From Flavobacteriaceae bacterium (GTDB lineage Bacteria; Bacteroidota; Bacteroidia; Flavobacteriales; Flavobacteriaceae), in contig SIHP01000003.1 of the NCBI GenBank assembly GCA_004762155.1, positions 248,001-312,000 on the forward strand: a stretch of 64,000 nt of DNA, given 5' to 3'. Positions 25,280-34,351 of this stretch are shown piece by piece (the stretch's first letter is position 1; each line of letters starts with the position of its first letter). Under the pieces are notes generated by a model. It worked only from the letters and a program-made list of their open reading frames with translations. It did no database searches and was not told the DNA's origin. The translations under genes were made by a program, and so were the position numbers.

Positions 25280-26239
25280 TTAAAAACAATCAATAATTTG
25301 TTGTGCAACTCTTAAAGCTTCCGTTCCTTGATGTAAAGAAACAATAGGAGTAGTATTATTATTTATAGCGTCTGCAAACGAATTTAGCTCATCTAAGATA
25401 GCATTGTTAGGTGTTACAGTAGGATTGTCGTAATAAATTTGTTTTTTAATACCTTCTGCATTTTGTAAAATCATGGCAAATTCATCAGGATTTTCAGGAG
25501 CACTTTTCATTCTTACAACTTCAGATTTTTTCTCTAAAAAATCAACAGATATATAAGCGTCTCTTTGAAAAAATCTAGTCTTACGCATGTTTTTCATTGA
25601 AATTCGGCTTGCAGTTAAATTGGCAACACAGCCATTTTCAAATTCAATACGAGCATTAGCAATATCAGGAGTTTCAGAAATAACAGAAACACCACTTGCG
25701 TGAACATTTTTAACAGGTGAATTTACAACCGACAAAATAATATCAATATCATGAATCATTAAATCTAACACCACAGGAACATCTGTTCCTCTTGGGTTAA
25801 ATTCAGCCAAACGATGTGTTTCTATAAACATTGGTGTACCAACCATTTCTTTAACTGCTGTAAAAGCAGGATTAAAACGTTCTACATGACCTACTTGTCC
25901 TCTAACACTATATTCTTTAGCTAAAGCTCTAATATCTTCTGCTTCTTTAAGTGTGTTGGTAATTGGCTTTTCTATAAAAATATGTTTTCCTTTTTTAATA
26001 GCTTTCTCAGCACATTCAAAATGTGATAATGTTGGTGTAACAATATCCACCATATCAACAGCATCAATTAATTCATCAACAGAATCAAATAATTTGTATC
26101 CAAATTCCTTGGCAACTTTTTTAGCATTTTCTGTAAAAGGATCAAAAAAACCAACCAATTCATATTGATCAGATTCTTGTAATAAACGTAAATGAATTTT
26201 TCCTAAATGTCCAGCACCTAAAACTCCAGCTTTTAGCAT
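25280..26239 (-). CDS. Gfo/Idh/MocA family NAD(P)-dependent oxidoreductase
   Basis: A 319-residue oxidoreductase. The N-terminal dinucleotide fold starts with GVLGAGHLGKIHLRLLQ, followed by the family EKPITNTLKEAE motif near residue 93 and GHVERFNPAF. The C-terminal alpha/beta domain includes DLMIHDIDIILSVV. The substrate is probably a sugar or inositol derivative, but none is indicated by neighbours. A TATATTTG box lies 60 nt upstream. It is transcribed toward the dehydrogenase gene, with the structured repeat between them. Confidence 0.88.
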   Translation of the reverse strand: MLKAGVLGAGHLGKIHLRLLQESDQYELVGFFDPFTENAKKVAKEFGYKLFDSVDELIDAVDMVDIVTPTLSHFECAEKAIKKGKHIFIEKPITNTLKEAEDIRALAKEYSVRGQVGHVERFNPAFTAVKEMVGTPMFIETHRLAEFNPRGTDVPVVLDLMIHDIDIILSVVNSPVKNVHASGVSVISETPDIANARIEFENGCVANLTASRISMKNMRKTRFFQRDAYISVDFLEKKSEVVRMKSAPENPDEFAMILQNAEGIKKQIYYDNPTVTPNNAILDELNSFADAINNNTTPIVSLHQGTEALRVAQQIIDCF

Positions 26240-26298
26240 ATATTATATAAGTTATTAATTATAGGTTAATTAGCAATTTACTTGAAAATCAACGCTAA

Positions 26299-26306
26299 CA
26301 AATATA
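26299..26306 (-). promoter_or_regulatory. -7 promoter box (TATATTTG) of the Gfo/Idh gene
   Basis: The minus strand reads TATATTTG, about 60 nt upstream of the ATG at 26239, in the divergent gap with pcm. Confidence 0.35.
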
Positions 26307-26346
26307 CGGTTTTATAGAGATTTATTAGTATTTTTATCCTCGTAAA

Positions 26347-26988
26347 ATGAGAGATACAATCAAACATCAGGGGCTTAGAAATCAATTAGCCAGTATATTA
26401 GAAGCAAAAGGAATAGATAATACAAGTGTTTTAAATGCTGTTAAAAAAATTCCACGTCATTTGTTTATAGATAGTAGTTTTGAATCGCATGCATATCAAG
26501 ATAAAGCTTTTCCTATAGCAGCAGATCAAACAATATCACATCCGTATACAGTAGCTTTTCAGTCTCAGGTTTTAGATATTCAGCCAGATGATAAAGTATT
26601 AGAAATAGGTACGGGTTCTGGTTACCAAACAGCTGTTTTATTAGAAATGAAAGCAGAAGTGTATACCATTGAAAGACAACGTGAGCTGTTTAAGAAAACG
26701 TCGTTATTTCTACCAAAAATTGGTTACAAACCAAAACGATTTATTTTTGGTGATGGATATATTGGGTTACAAGAGAAAGCTCCATTTGATAAAATTATTG
26801 TTACTGCTGGCGCACCTTATGTACCTAATCCGTTATTAGCGCAATTAAAAATAGGAGGAATGTTATTGATTCCTGTTGGTGAAAAAACGCAAATAATGAC
26901 ATTGTTTTATAGGAAATCTGCCCAAGAATTTGAGAAAAAAGAATTAGGAGATTTTAAATTTGTACCAATGCTACAAAAGAAAAATTAA
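26347..26988 (+). CDS. pcm: Protein-L-isoaspartate O-methyltransferase
   Basis: A 213-residue Pcm that methylates isoaspartyl residues in damaged proteins using SAM. The diagnostic pre-motif ADQTISHPYTVAFQSQ is followed by SAM motif I, VLEIGTGSGYQTAVL, near residue 81, then the post-motif ERQRELF and a late GGMLLIPVG strand. All core residues are present and the length is normal. It is divergent from the Gfo/Idh gene. Confidence 0.95.
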   Translation: MRDTIKHQGLRNQLASILEAKGIDNTSVLNAVKKIPRHLFIDSSFESHAYQDKAFPIAADQTISHPYTVAFQSQVLDIQPDDKVLEIGTGSGYQTAVLLEMKAEVYTIERQRELFKKTSLFLPKIGYKPKRFIFGDGYIGLQEKAPFDKIIVTAGAPYVPNPLLAQLKIGGMLLIPVGEKTQIMTLFYRKSAQEFEKKELGDFKFVPMLQKKN

Positions 26989-27058
26989 TTTGTATAATTT
27001 TTTAACATGGTTTAGAGTTGAACTGATAATACTTGAAAAAAGTAAACCATAAAAGATA

Positions 27059-27748
27059 ATGAAATTTAAGAAATTAAAACTTTTTACGGATAAATTAGAA
27101 TCGGAATTAAAGTTTTACTCAGAAATTTTAGGTTTTGAAATTTTAGAGCAAAACACCAATTTTTTCTCTGTTAAAATTGGTTGGAGTGAATTGTTATTTG
27201 AAAGGTCTGAAAAAGAGTATAAATATCATTATTGTTTTTTAATTCCAACCAATAAACTGGATGAAGCTCTAGAATGGATGGGAAAAAGAATTGAAATTAT
27301 AGATATAGAAGATGGAAGGAAAATTCAAAAATTTGAATCTTGGAACGCTGACTCTTTTTATTTTTATGATGCAAGTGGAAATATAGTGGAGTTTATTGTT
27401 AGATATGATTTAAATAATAATGACTATCATGATTTTGATGTTTCTAAAGTATTAGGAGTAAATGAAATGGGTATACCAACCTCTAATATTATAAAGACAA
27501 ACGCTCAACTTCAAGTAGAATTAGAAACAGAATATTGGAAAGGTGATATTGAACGATTTGGAACAAATGGCTCACAAGAAGGCATTTTTCTTTTGCCAAA
27601 CTATAATGTAAAGAATCTTTGGTTTCCAACTTCAATAAAAATAAAACCAGAACCATTTGAAGCTATTATAGAAAATAGAGAAAAGGAATATCATATAATA
27701 TTTAAAGATGAAAAAATAAAAATAGATTGCACCAAAAACTGCAGCTAA
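27059..27748 (+). CDS. VOC-family (glyoxalase/bleomycin-resistance) protein
   Basis: A 229-residue protein beginning with a typical VOC module: KLFTDKLESELKFYSEILGF, then SWNADSFYFYDASGNIVEFI near residues 95-118. The C-terminal half (from about residue 130) has a second, weaker stretch ending in beta strands with FKDEKIKIDCT. The VOC domain usually binds a metal through His/Glu, and here the final glutamate (E in NIVEFI) is present. No substrate can be named. It is monocistronic. Confidence 0.85.
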   Translation: MKFKKLKLFTDKLESELKFYSEILGFEILEQNTNFFSVKIGWSELLFERSEKEYKYHYCFLIPTNKLDEALEWMGKRIEIIDIEDGRKIQKFESWNADSFYFYDASGNIVEFIVRYDLNNNDYHDFDVSKVLGVNEMGIPTSNIIKTNAQLQVELETEYWKGDIERFGTNGSQEGIFLLPNYNVKNLWFPTSIKIKPEPFEAIIENREKEYHIIFKDEKIKIDCTKNCS

Positions 27749-27835
27749 TTATTGTGAAATTATCATAGTGTTTTCAATACAATTTCATTTCCTTATTTCT
27801 TGAGCCTTTATGTATATGGTTTAATGTAATGGTTT

Positions 27836-29032
27836 CTATAGTTCTCTTTTCAAATTTACTATTGCTAATAAAATTAAAGACAATACACCAAAAACAAAAA
27901 AACCAATAAAAAGAGGTAAAGAAGTATCTGTTACAAATTTACCAATATATGTTGCTATAGGAACAGCCATTATAGTTGAAATAAAACCATTTATTGCAGC
28001 TCCCATTCCAGCAATATGACCAATTGGTTGCATTGCTAAAGCTCTTAGGTTGCCAAATAAAAAACCAATTGCAAAAAACTGAATTCCAAAAAAGAAGACT
28101 AAAGTATATATATCAGGATTAGGTTTTCCATAGAATAGGATACAGTAAATTAAAGAAATACATGTAAAAATTAATGTAAAAACTTTTACTAAATTTAACA
28201 TACCAAATTTCATAACTAAAGTTCCATTTAAAAATGTAGCTAAACCAACACCAATTGCTAAGCCAGCAAAAATTAGCGGAAATTCTTCTGCTAAATTATA
28301 TTGATTTCTAAAAATGTGCTCTGTAGTACTTAAATAAACCATAAAAGAACCAGTAATAAAACCAGATATTAATGTAAATGCTACAGCTTGTTTGTATTTA
28401 AAGAACTCTTTAGCACTTTTAACAAATAAGTCAAAAGTAAAAGAGGTTCTTTTTTCTATTTTTAATGTTTCTGGTTGTCTTTTCCATAACCAAAAAATAA
28501 TAATAGCACCATAAATTAATTGGCTATTAAAAATAAATCGCCAACCATAAGCATCTAATAAAACTTTACCAATTGCCGGAGCAACTACTGGTACTAAGAT
28601 GAAAATTACTACAATAAATGACATAATCCTAGCCATATAATCACCACTATAGCTATCCCTTACCATAGCAATACTAATTGTTCTAGGAGCAGATAAACCA
28701 ATTCCTTGTAAAATTCGACCAAAAACCATCATTTCTATAGATGTAGCGGTAACACAAATAAAACTTGCAATAATAAATACTATAAATCCACTATAAATAA
28801 TAGGTTTACGTCCAAAGCTATCAGATAAAGGACCAAAAATTAATTGACCAAAGCCCAAGCCTAAAAAAATCATGGTAATTAACAATTGATTGTCAGTAGG
28901 GTTTTCAATACCAACTGAATATCCAATTTGTGTTAAGGCAGGAAGTAATGCATCTATAGATAATGCCACTAATGACATCAAAGAAGCCATAAGTGCAATA
29001 AACTCAAACTGAGATTGTTTTTTTACTTGCAT
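27836..29032 (-). CDS. Bcr/CflA-type multidrug efflux MFS transporter
   Basis: A 398-residue major-facilitator protein with about twelve hydrophobic segments. Motif A is LIFGPLSDSFGRKPIIYSG between helices 2 and 3, and RILQGIGLSAPRTISIAMVRD corresponds to the antiporter-type motif in helix 5. The overall length and motifs fit the Bcr/CflA subfamily, associated with bicyclomycin, chloramphenicol and sulfonamide export in other bacteria. The start is the ATG at 29032. It stands alone, divergent from the T9SS cargo gene across a 456-bp gap. Confidence 0.9.
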   Translation of the reverse strand: MQVKKQSQFEFIALMASLMSLVALSIDALLPALTQIGYSVGIENPTDNQLLITMIFLGLGFGQLIFGPLSDSFGRKPIIYSGFIVFIIASFICVTATSIEMMVFGRILQGIGLSAPRTISIAMVRDSYSGDYMARIMSFIVVIFILVPVVAPAIGKVLLDAYGWRFIFNSQLIYGAIIIFWLWKRQPETLKIEKRTSFTFDLFVKSAKEFFKYKQAVAFTLISGFITGSFMVYLSTTEHIFRNQYNLAEEFPLIFAGLAIGVGLATFLNGTLVMKFGMLNLVKVFTLIFTCISLIYCILFYGKPNPDIYTLVFFFGIQFFAIGFLFGNLRALAMQPIGHIAGMGAAINGFISTIMAVPIATYIGKFVTDTSLPLFIGFFVFGVLSLILLAIVNLKREL

Positions 29033-29488
29033 TCAGCTAAAGTACAGTTATAAGTTTGTTCGTTTTTAAAAATTATAAAGATTAACAAAAAACAAATTAA
29101 AGCTTAGCACTTTAAGGTATTAAATTTTAGTTGTTAATGCGTGTGTGAATTTTTACATTTTGTCAAATATTTTTTTGTTAAATGCTTGAAAATTATATAT
29201 ATATATTGTCTGTTTTATGGTGTGAAACAACAGTAATTATAGGTGTTTTTATATTTACTACTTTCCATAAGTAAGAAAGTAGTAAATATTGCCCATACAT
29301 TTCCTGTACATTTTTTTTTAAAGTCAGATTAATAAAGAAAAAAAACAATAACACGCTGTGTTTTTTTGCTGATTTTATAAAATATGGTATGTTTTTTTGA
29401 TAATGAATGGTTTTTGTATGGTTGTTATTGTTTTTTTTATAAAAAAAGATGTTTAATATTATGATATATTAATTTTAAACAGAACGGA
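29033..29488. other. 456-bp divergent gap with a 15-bp perfect hairpin
   Basis: There is no credible open frame. ATATTTACTACTTTC (29251-29265) is perfectly complementary to 29275-29289, with the 9-nt loop CATAAGTAA. It has no T tail and lies about 220 bp from the MFS start and 200 bp from the T9SS gene start, so it is neither an obvious terminator nor a leader stem. The rest is A/T-rich. Confidence 0.6.
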
Positions 29489-30838
29489 ATGAAAAAAATT
29501 ACTTTATTAATTATACTAATAACAACTTTAGGATTTTCTCAACAAGAAACATTTGAAGTTACTTTTGAGAGCGGAACACCAGAGGCTGATGTATCTATTT
29601 GGAATACATTTGAAAATGATACTAATCCAGGGTTAGAAATAGTATCAAATCCAGATGCAACAGGTATGAATACATCTTCAACAGTTGCAAAATTTACAGC
29701 TTTAGATACAGGTAATCCTTGGGCAGGTACAGAAACAAACCATGTAGCTTTAGGAGAATGGTTTTTAGAGACAGGTAATAATACACTTAGTATTATGGTT
29801 TATAAAACAGTAATTAGTGATGTTGGTGTTAAGTTTGTTAATGCTACTAATGGAACTGTTTTTGAATTAAAGCAAGAAAATACTGTAATAAATACATGGG
29901 AAACATTAAGTTATGATATTTCTAGTTTTATAGGTAGTGGAGAAAATCATAATATTGATCGTTTTGTTATTTTTCCAGATTGGCCAACTGATAGAGCTTC
30001 AGATAATATTGTTTATTTTGATAGTATAACATGGACTGCAAATAGAACAAAAGATGCTGGAGTAGTTAATACTTCAGATCAAGAGCCAACAGATGCTCCA
30101 ACGGCACCAACTTTAAGTACATCAAGTGTAATTTCACTTTTTAGTGATGCTTATACCGATTTAGCAGCAACTTGGAATCCAGGTTGGGGGCAATCCACTG
30201 TTTTAGAAGATAAGACTATTGCAAATAATGCAGTTAAAAAGTACTCAAGTTTTACATTTACCGGTATAGAACCAACAGGAGGAACTGTTGATGCTGCTTT
30301 AATGACTCATATTAATTTAGATTATTGGACAAGTGATGCTACTGAGTTAAAGGTTAAATTAGTAGATTATAATGGTGATGGTACTTGGGGAAGTGATAAC
30401 ACAGAAGTAGAGGTAATAAAAACGGTAACTACTGGGGCATGGGGAACATTAAGTATTCCGTTTACTGATTTTACAGCTATTAACTCAGCAATTAATTTTA
30501 ATGATATTGGCCAGTTAGTTTTAAGCGCAACAGGTGCTACAAATTCTGTTTATATAGATAATTTTTACTTTTCTAATGCAAGTGTATTAAGTACTAAAGG
30601 TTTTACTTTAACTAAAGTAAGTTTACATCCAAATCCTTCAACTGATTTTGTAACTATTTCTGCTGATAAAAATATTGAAGAGATCACGATTTATAATGTT
30701 TTAGGAAAAACTGTAAAAAATATTTCTATAGATGAAAGATCAAAAACAATTGACGTTTCTCAATTTAATTCAGGTTTTTATTTAATTAAATATGTTGTAA
30801 ACAACAGTATTGGAACAGCAAAGTTTATTAAAGAATAA
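29489..30838 (+). CDS. Secreted T9SS cargo protein with carbohydrate-binding-like modules
   Basis: A 449-residue exported protein. The signal peptide (MKKITLLIILITTLGFSQQ) is followed by two beta-sandwich modules, about residues 20-180 and 205-365. The second ends in VYIDNFYF, and both contain the FDSITW/YIDNFYF ends typical of glycan-binding jelly-roll modules. The C-terminal 75 residues form a type A T9SS sorting domain (VSLHPNPSTDFVTI, then ITIYNVLGKTVK and FNSGFYLIKYV). No catalytic domain is present, so it is probably a surface glycan-binding protein. No T9SS component gene lies in this window. Confidence 0.85.
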   Translation: MKKITLLIILITTLGFSQQETFEVTFESGTPEADVSIWNTFENDTNPGLEIVSNPDATGMNTSSTVAKFTALDTGNPWAGTETNHVALGEWFLETGNNTLSIMVYKTVISDVGVKFVNATNGTVFELKQENTVINTWETLSYDISSFIGSGENHNIDRFVIFPDWPTDRASDNIVYFDSITWTANRTKDAGVVNTSDQEPTDAPTAPTLSTSSVISLFSDAYTDLAATWNPGWGQSTVLEDKTIANNAVKKYSSFTFTGIEPTGGTVDAALMTHINLDYWTSDATELKVKLVDYNGDGTWGSDNTEVEVIKTVTTGAWGTLSIPFTDFTAINSAINFNDIGQLVLSATGATNSVYIDNFYFSNASVLSTKGFTLTKVSLHPNPSTDFVTISADKNIEEITIYNVLGKTVKNISIDERSKTIDVSQFNSGFYLIKYVVNNSIGTAKFIKE

Positions 30839-30943
30839 GTATTAGCAAAATAAGAATAGATACTAAATACTAAAAAAACATTCGAATTTAATTATCGAGC
30901 GTTTTCTTTTGGAAGAAATAAGATGTAAACTTCTAATAAAAAA

Positions 30944-30984
30944 TTAAACTCATAAATCCGCTTTTAGCGGATTTATGAGTTTAA
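30944..30984. terminator. Bidirectional terminator
   Basis: TTAAACTCATAAATCCGC (30944-30961) pairs perfectly with 30967-30984 around the loop TTTTA. It separates the convergent T9SS cargo gene and the small lipoprotein gene. Confidence 0.88.
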
Positions 30985-31002
30985 ATAAAGAAAAAAATCA
31001 AT

Positions 31003-31158
31003 TTACTCTATTGTAGCATCAGCTACTAAGATTACAGGTTGATGAATTTCTTGAGTTTCCTTAGATTGTTGTGATAATCCGCAAGGTGCTGTACTACCGC
31101 ATGAAGTAAATCCTAATATACCAACAACACAAATTGCAAAAAATACTATTTTTTTCAT
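31003..31158 (-). CDS. Small lipoprotein (51 residues)
   Basis: An open frame on the minus strand from ATG at 31158 to TAA at 31003. The translation begins MKKIVFFAICVVGILGFTSC, an evident signal peptide with lipobox FTSC and the acylated cysteine at residue 20. A further cysteine lies at residue 26, then a short polar tail rich in Gln and Glu. It starts 17 nt after the stop of the PBP-fold gene and so may be the last gene of that operon. Such short lipoproteins are common in Flavobacteriaceae and have no known function. Confidence 0.65.
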   Translation of the reverse strand: MKKIVFFAICVVGILGFTSCGSTAPCGLSQQSKETQEIHQPVILVADATIE

Positions 31159-31175
31159 CTTTTTAATTTTAAATA

Positions 31176-32036
31176 TCAAATATACAAATTTCTGATTAAT
31201 TTATCAGAGTTTATCTTTTCATCAATAACGTTAAAGCCTACCATTTTATTTTGTATGCTAGTTATTAAATCTTCTGTTACAGGTTTTCCTTTGTTCCATT
31301 CTGTTATAGATAGCCATTCTTGAATATCTTCTTCTTGTTGTTCATATCTAATAGCAAGTGTTTTATCTATATCTACAATGCTTTTGAAATCTTTAGTATA
31401 ACTATTAATAATGTTTAAAACAGTTTTAACTTCATCTAAATGGTGTTCTAAAACTTCATCACGAACAGCAACCACAAAACAAGGCCATGGAGTAGGGCAG
31501 TCTCCTAATCTTCTAAAAGTTCCATTATCTACTAAAGGTTTTGTTGTGAAATGCTCCCACATAAAATAATCAGCTTCTCCATTGGAAAGTGCATTTATTC
31601 CACCTTGTAAATTACCAATTACCTTAAATTTCAATTTTTCAATATCCCAACCATTATTATAGGCATTAACAATGGCCATTAAATGCGATCCAGATCCAAA
31701 ACGACTAATAGCAATTGTAGCATGTTCTAGGTCAGAAATAGTCTTAAATTTTGATTTGGCACCTACATGAATTCCCCATATTAGAGGGCTCTTAACAAAA
31801 GTTTGTGTAATTTTAGAAGGGTTTCCATCAATAATATCTTTAATGATACCTTCAGTAAGAACAATAGCAATATCAACTTCTCCACTACGTAAAGCTTTAC
31901 ACATGGCTCCAGTTCCACCAGGGAAATTTTGCCAACGTAAATTAATTCCTTTTTGAGTATATTCTTTATTTTTTAAGCTAAGATACCAAGGGTAGTTAAA
32001 ATGTTCAGGTACTCCACCAACTTTTAAATTCAGCAT
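31176..32036 (-). CDS. Cytoplasmic periplasmic-binding-protein-fold (NMT1/THI5-like) protein
   Basis: A 286-residue protein with the two-lobe PBP-II pattern: LKVGGVPEHFNYPWYLSLKNK at the N-terminus, RWQNFPGGTGAMCKALRSGEVDIAIVLTEG, and IAISRFGSGSHLMAIV. No signal peptide or lipobox precedes it, and no ABC permease or ATPase is nearby, so a transport role is unlikely. Soluble PBP-fold enzymes of this type exist (THI5, MqnA/MqnD, fungal Ca3427-like proteins). Its ATG follows the stop of the nucleoside phosphorylase gene directly, with no spacer, indicating translational coupling. The ligand is unknown. Confidence 0.75.
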   Translation of the reverse strand: MLNLKVGGVPEHFNYPWYLSLKNKEYTQKGINLRWQNFPGGTGAMCKALRSGEVDIAIVLTEGIIKDIIDGNPSKITQTFVKSPLIWGIHVGAKSKFKTISDLEHATIAISRFGSGSHLMAIVNAYNNGWDIEKLKFKVIGNLQGGINALSNGEADYFMWEHFTTKPLVDNGTFRRLGDCPTPWPCFVVAVRDEVLEHHLDEVKTVLNIINSYTKDFKSIVDIDKTLAIRYEQQEEDIQEWLSITEWNKGKPVTEDLITSIQNKMVGFNVIDEKINSDKLIRNLYI

Positions 32037-32906
32037 TTATTCAACCAATTTGTTTAATGTGTATTGTATTAATTCATCTACTACTTTAGACGGATTCTCA
32101 CTAAAAGTTCCATTAGCTCTATTTGCTATAATAGCATTCATTGAGCAGGCATTATGCCCCAGTAGTTTAGATAATCCATATATGGCAGAAGTTTCCATTT
32201 CTAAATTCGTAATACGAATATCATTATGGTTAAAACTATCTATTTTATTATTTAAATCTGCATCTTGAAGAGCTAAACGTAAAACACGACCTTGTGGGCC
32301 ATAAAAACCACCTGCTGTTGCTGTGATTCCTTTATGGGTTTTTGAAGATGTTAATTTAGTAGCCAATTCTTCTCCATTAGCAATTACTAATGGATATGAT
32401 TTTTTGTTAGACCAGTTTGTTTGTTTAACAAAAGCTTCTTCAATATCTGGATGTGAAATTGCATCTACTTGATATGAGTGTAACATACCATTTAAATCAA
32501 TAGCATACTCACTCAGTAAAAAGCTATCTACAGGTATATCTGTTTGTAAAGAACCAGAAGTACCAATACGCGTAATGTTTAAAGTGGTATGTTTCTGTTT
32601 TATTGTTCTAGTTTGCAGGTCAATATTAACTAAAGCATCTAATTCATTTAAAACAATATCAACATTATCAGGTCCAATCCCAGTTGAAATAACCGATATT
32701 CTTTTGTTTTTAAAAGTACCAGTTGTTGTTTTAAATTCTCTTTTTTGTGTTGTAAATTCTATAGAGTCAAAATACTGAGTAACTTTAGCTACTCTATCTT
32801 GATCGCCAACAAAAATTATATTTTTAGAAATATGTTCTGGTTTTAAATTAAGATGATATATACTTCCATCTGGATTTAAAATTAGTTCAGAATGTTTAAT
32901 ATTCAT
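32037..32906 (-). CDS. Nucleoside phosphorylase
   Basis: A 289-residue phosphorylase of the PNP/uridine-phosphorylase (NP-I) superfamily. The phosphate-binding GDQDRVAKV motif lies near residue 34. Other markers are VISTGIGPDNVDIVLNELD near residue 75, ITRIGTSGSLQ near residue 112 and a late NLEMETSAIYGL near residue 231, where the Glu-Met-Glu contacts the ribose. It could be uridine phosphorylase or a nucleosidase with a specialised substrate. It sits between DUF1835 and PBP-fold genes with gaps of 4 and 0 bp, an arrangement not typical of a salvage enzyme. Confidence 0.88.
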   Translation of the reverse strand: MNIKHSELILNPDGSIYHLNLKPEHISKNIIFVGDQDRVAKVTQYFDSIEFTTQKREFKTTTGTFKNKRISVISTGIGPDNVDIVLNELDALVNIDLQTRTIKQKHTTLNITRIGTSGSLQTDIPVDSFLLSEYAIDLNGMLHSYQVDAISHPDIEEAFVKQTNWSNKKSYPLVIANGEELATKLTSSKTHKGITATAGGFYGPQGRVLRLALQDADLNNKIDSFNHNDIRITNLEMETSAIYGLSKLLGHNACSMNAIIANRANGTFSENPSKVVDELIQYTLNKLVE

Positions 32907-32910
32907 TTAT

Positions 32911-33855
32911 TTATGATGAGATTTTTAGCAGTTTATCATTAGCATTAATGTATAAATAGCTGTATTTCTTAGATCCGCCTAAGTAAGAAAAGTCATTACG
33001 TATTTTACCGTAATAGTTAATTTGGTTTTCTAAAACTTGTTTACCAATTTTACTTACTTTAACTGGATTAAAAGAAGAAAATAATTTTTTTAAATCGTTA
33101 AGCTTATTAGTATACTGTATATCCCCAAAGCCATAATTTTTTTGGTTCTTAAGTAAAGAGTTAACTAATGCTTCCTTATTTTTAAATTGATTTTCTTGTG
33201 AAATAGTTAATATATTTTTTTCAATAAAATTTAGTCCGTTTTCTAATGAAGGAAAACGTAATAAATGTGTTTTTATAGTTTGCTCTATATTAAAAAAAGG
33301 AGAATTTGTATTGAATTTATGAACAGTTTGTAATCTTAAAGGAGAGTCAGAACAATACAATTGCCAAATGTAGTCAGCATACTCAATATCATCTTTATTT
33401 AATGTAATTCTATTATTATATAAATTAGATAATTGATTGGTTGTTAATTCAGAGAAAGCTTTCTTTTTACTACTCTTTGTGGTAGCCTTTTCACTATTAA
33501 TTATAGTTATTTTTCTACCAGGTCTGTAGCGTTTTAACCAACTTACTACAGCCATCATATTAACTTGACAGAACAAATCGTTATTGAACCAAAGTACAAT
33601 TTCATCTTGTTTTTTTTGCTGGCATAAGTTTCTATATTCCTTTAACGTAAAGTCAATAAATTTTTTCTTACTAATTTTATATGAAGTTTGTAAAAAATCA
33701 AAACGAGTTTTCCAAAAGACCTCACTTCCTACTTCTGTTATAGTTTTACCTTCACATAACATTTCGCGCCAAGTAATAATTTCTCCTTTGATATTGAGTT
33801 CTTGAAGCTTTTGTGTTGTGTAGTCTCCGTTTGTGATATGTAACAGGGTATTCAT
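32911..33855 (-). CDS. DUF1835 domain protein
   Basis: A 314-residue protein. The N-terminal half (residues 1-115) matches the DUF1835 pattern LLHITNGDYTTQKL, GEIITWREMLCEG and IVLWFNNDLFCQVN, thought to be a Rossmann-like domain of unknown function. The C-terminal half corresponds to the DUF3658-type region, with two helical segments and a Lys/Asn-rich tail. I start at the ATG at 33855. The longer frame begins with TTG at 33894 and adds a short, unlikely extension. It is the first gene of the DUF1835-phosphorylase-PBP operon. Confidence 0.75.
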   Translation of the reverse strand: MNTLLHITNGDYTTQKLQELNIKGEIITWREMLCEGKTITEVGSEVFWKTRFDFLQTSYKISKKKFIDFTLKEYRNLCQQKKQDEIVLWFNNDLFCQVNMMAVVSWLKRYRPGRKITIINSEKATTKSSKKKAFSELTTNQLSNLYNNRITLNKDDIEYADYIWQLYCSDSPLRLQTVHKFNTNSPFFNIEQTIKTHLLRFPSLENGLNFIEKNILTISQENQFKNKEALVNSLLKNQKNYGFGDIQYTNKLNDLKKLFSSFNPVKVSKIGKQVLENQINYYGKIRNDFSYLGGSKKYSYLYINANDKLLKISS

Positions 33856-34024
33856 TTTATTGAATTTATAAGGGGGGTTAAAAAAACTTACCAATTATAG
33901 TAAAAAAAAACGAGAGATTTAAATACTTATGTTTAATTAGTTTATTTTAATGAATTTCTCAGTTTTTTTGTTAAAAAAAAACGATTAATATATTTTTTTA
34001 AGTTTAATGTATGTTTTCAATATG

Positions 34025-34348
34025 CTAGCCTCCAACACGTTTGACTTTAAATCCTTTGTCTTTTAGAAAGGTCATAATTGTATCTCTGTAATCTCCTTGG
34101 ATTATTATTTTATCATCTTTAAAGCTACCTCCAACAGAGAGTTTTGTTTTTATTTCTTTTGCTAGTTTTTTAAAATCTTGGTTAGCTCCAGTATAACCTT
34201 CAATAATAGTTATAGGTTTTCCTTTACGCTTCTCATATTTACAAATAAGAGGTTGTTCTTGTAGCCAAATATCAGGTTTTTCTTCAGCAACAGGTTCCTC
34301 AAAATCATGTTTTGGAAACAAATTTTTTAATTGATCTTGTAAATCCAT
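34025..34348 (-). CDS. SUI1/eIF1-like translation factor (YciH family)
   Basis: A 107-residue protein. The C-terminal SUI1 domain shows RKGKPITIIEGYTG, DFKKLAKEIKTKLSVGG and IIIQGDYRDTI, with GFKVKRVGG at the end. Bacterial YciH-type proteins are related to eukaryotic eIF1 and influence initiation fidelity in some species. The N-terminal 35 residues are an acidic extension. It is 3 bp from the 2OG-Fe(II) oxygenase gene and is likely cotranscribed. Confidence 0.9.
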   Translation of the reverse strand: MDLQDQLKNLFPKHDFEEPVAEEKPDIWLQEQPLICKYEKRKGKPITIIEGYTGANQDFKKLAKEIKTKLSVGGSFKDDKIIIQGDYRDTIMTFLKDKGFKVKRVGG

Positions 34349-34351
34349 TTT

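Noticed and set aside
31176..32036. ABC transporter substrate-binding component
   Set aside because: There is no signal peptide or lipobox, and no permease or ATPase is nearby, so an exported binding role is not supported.
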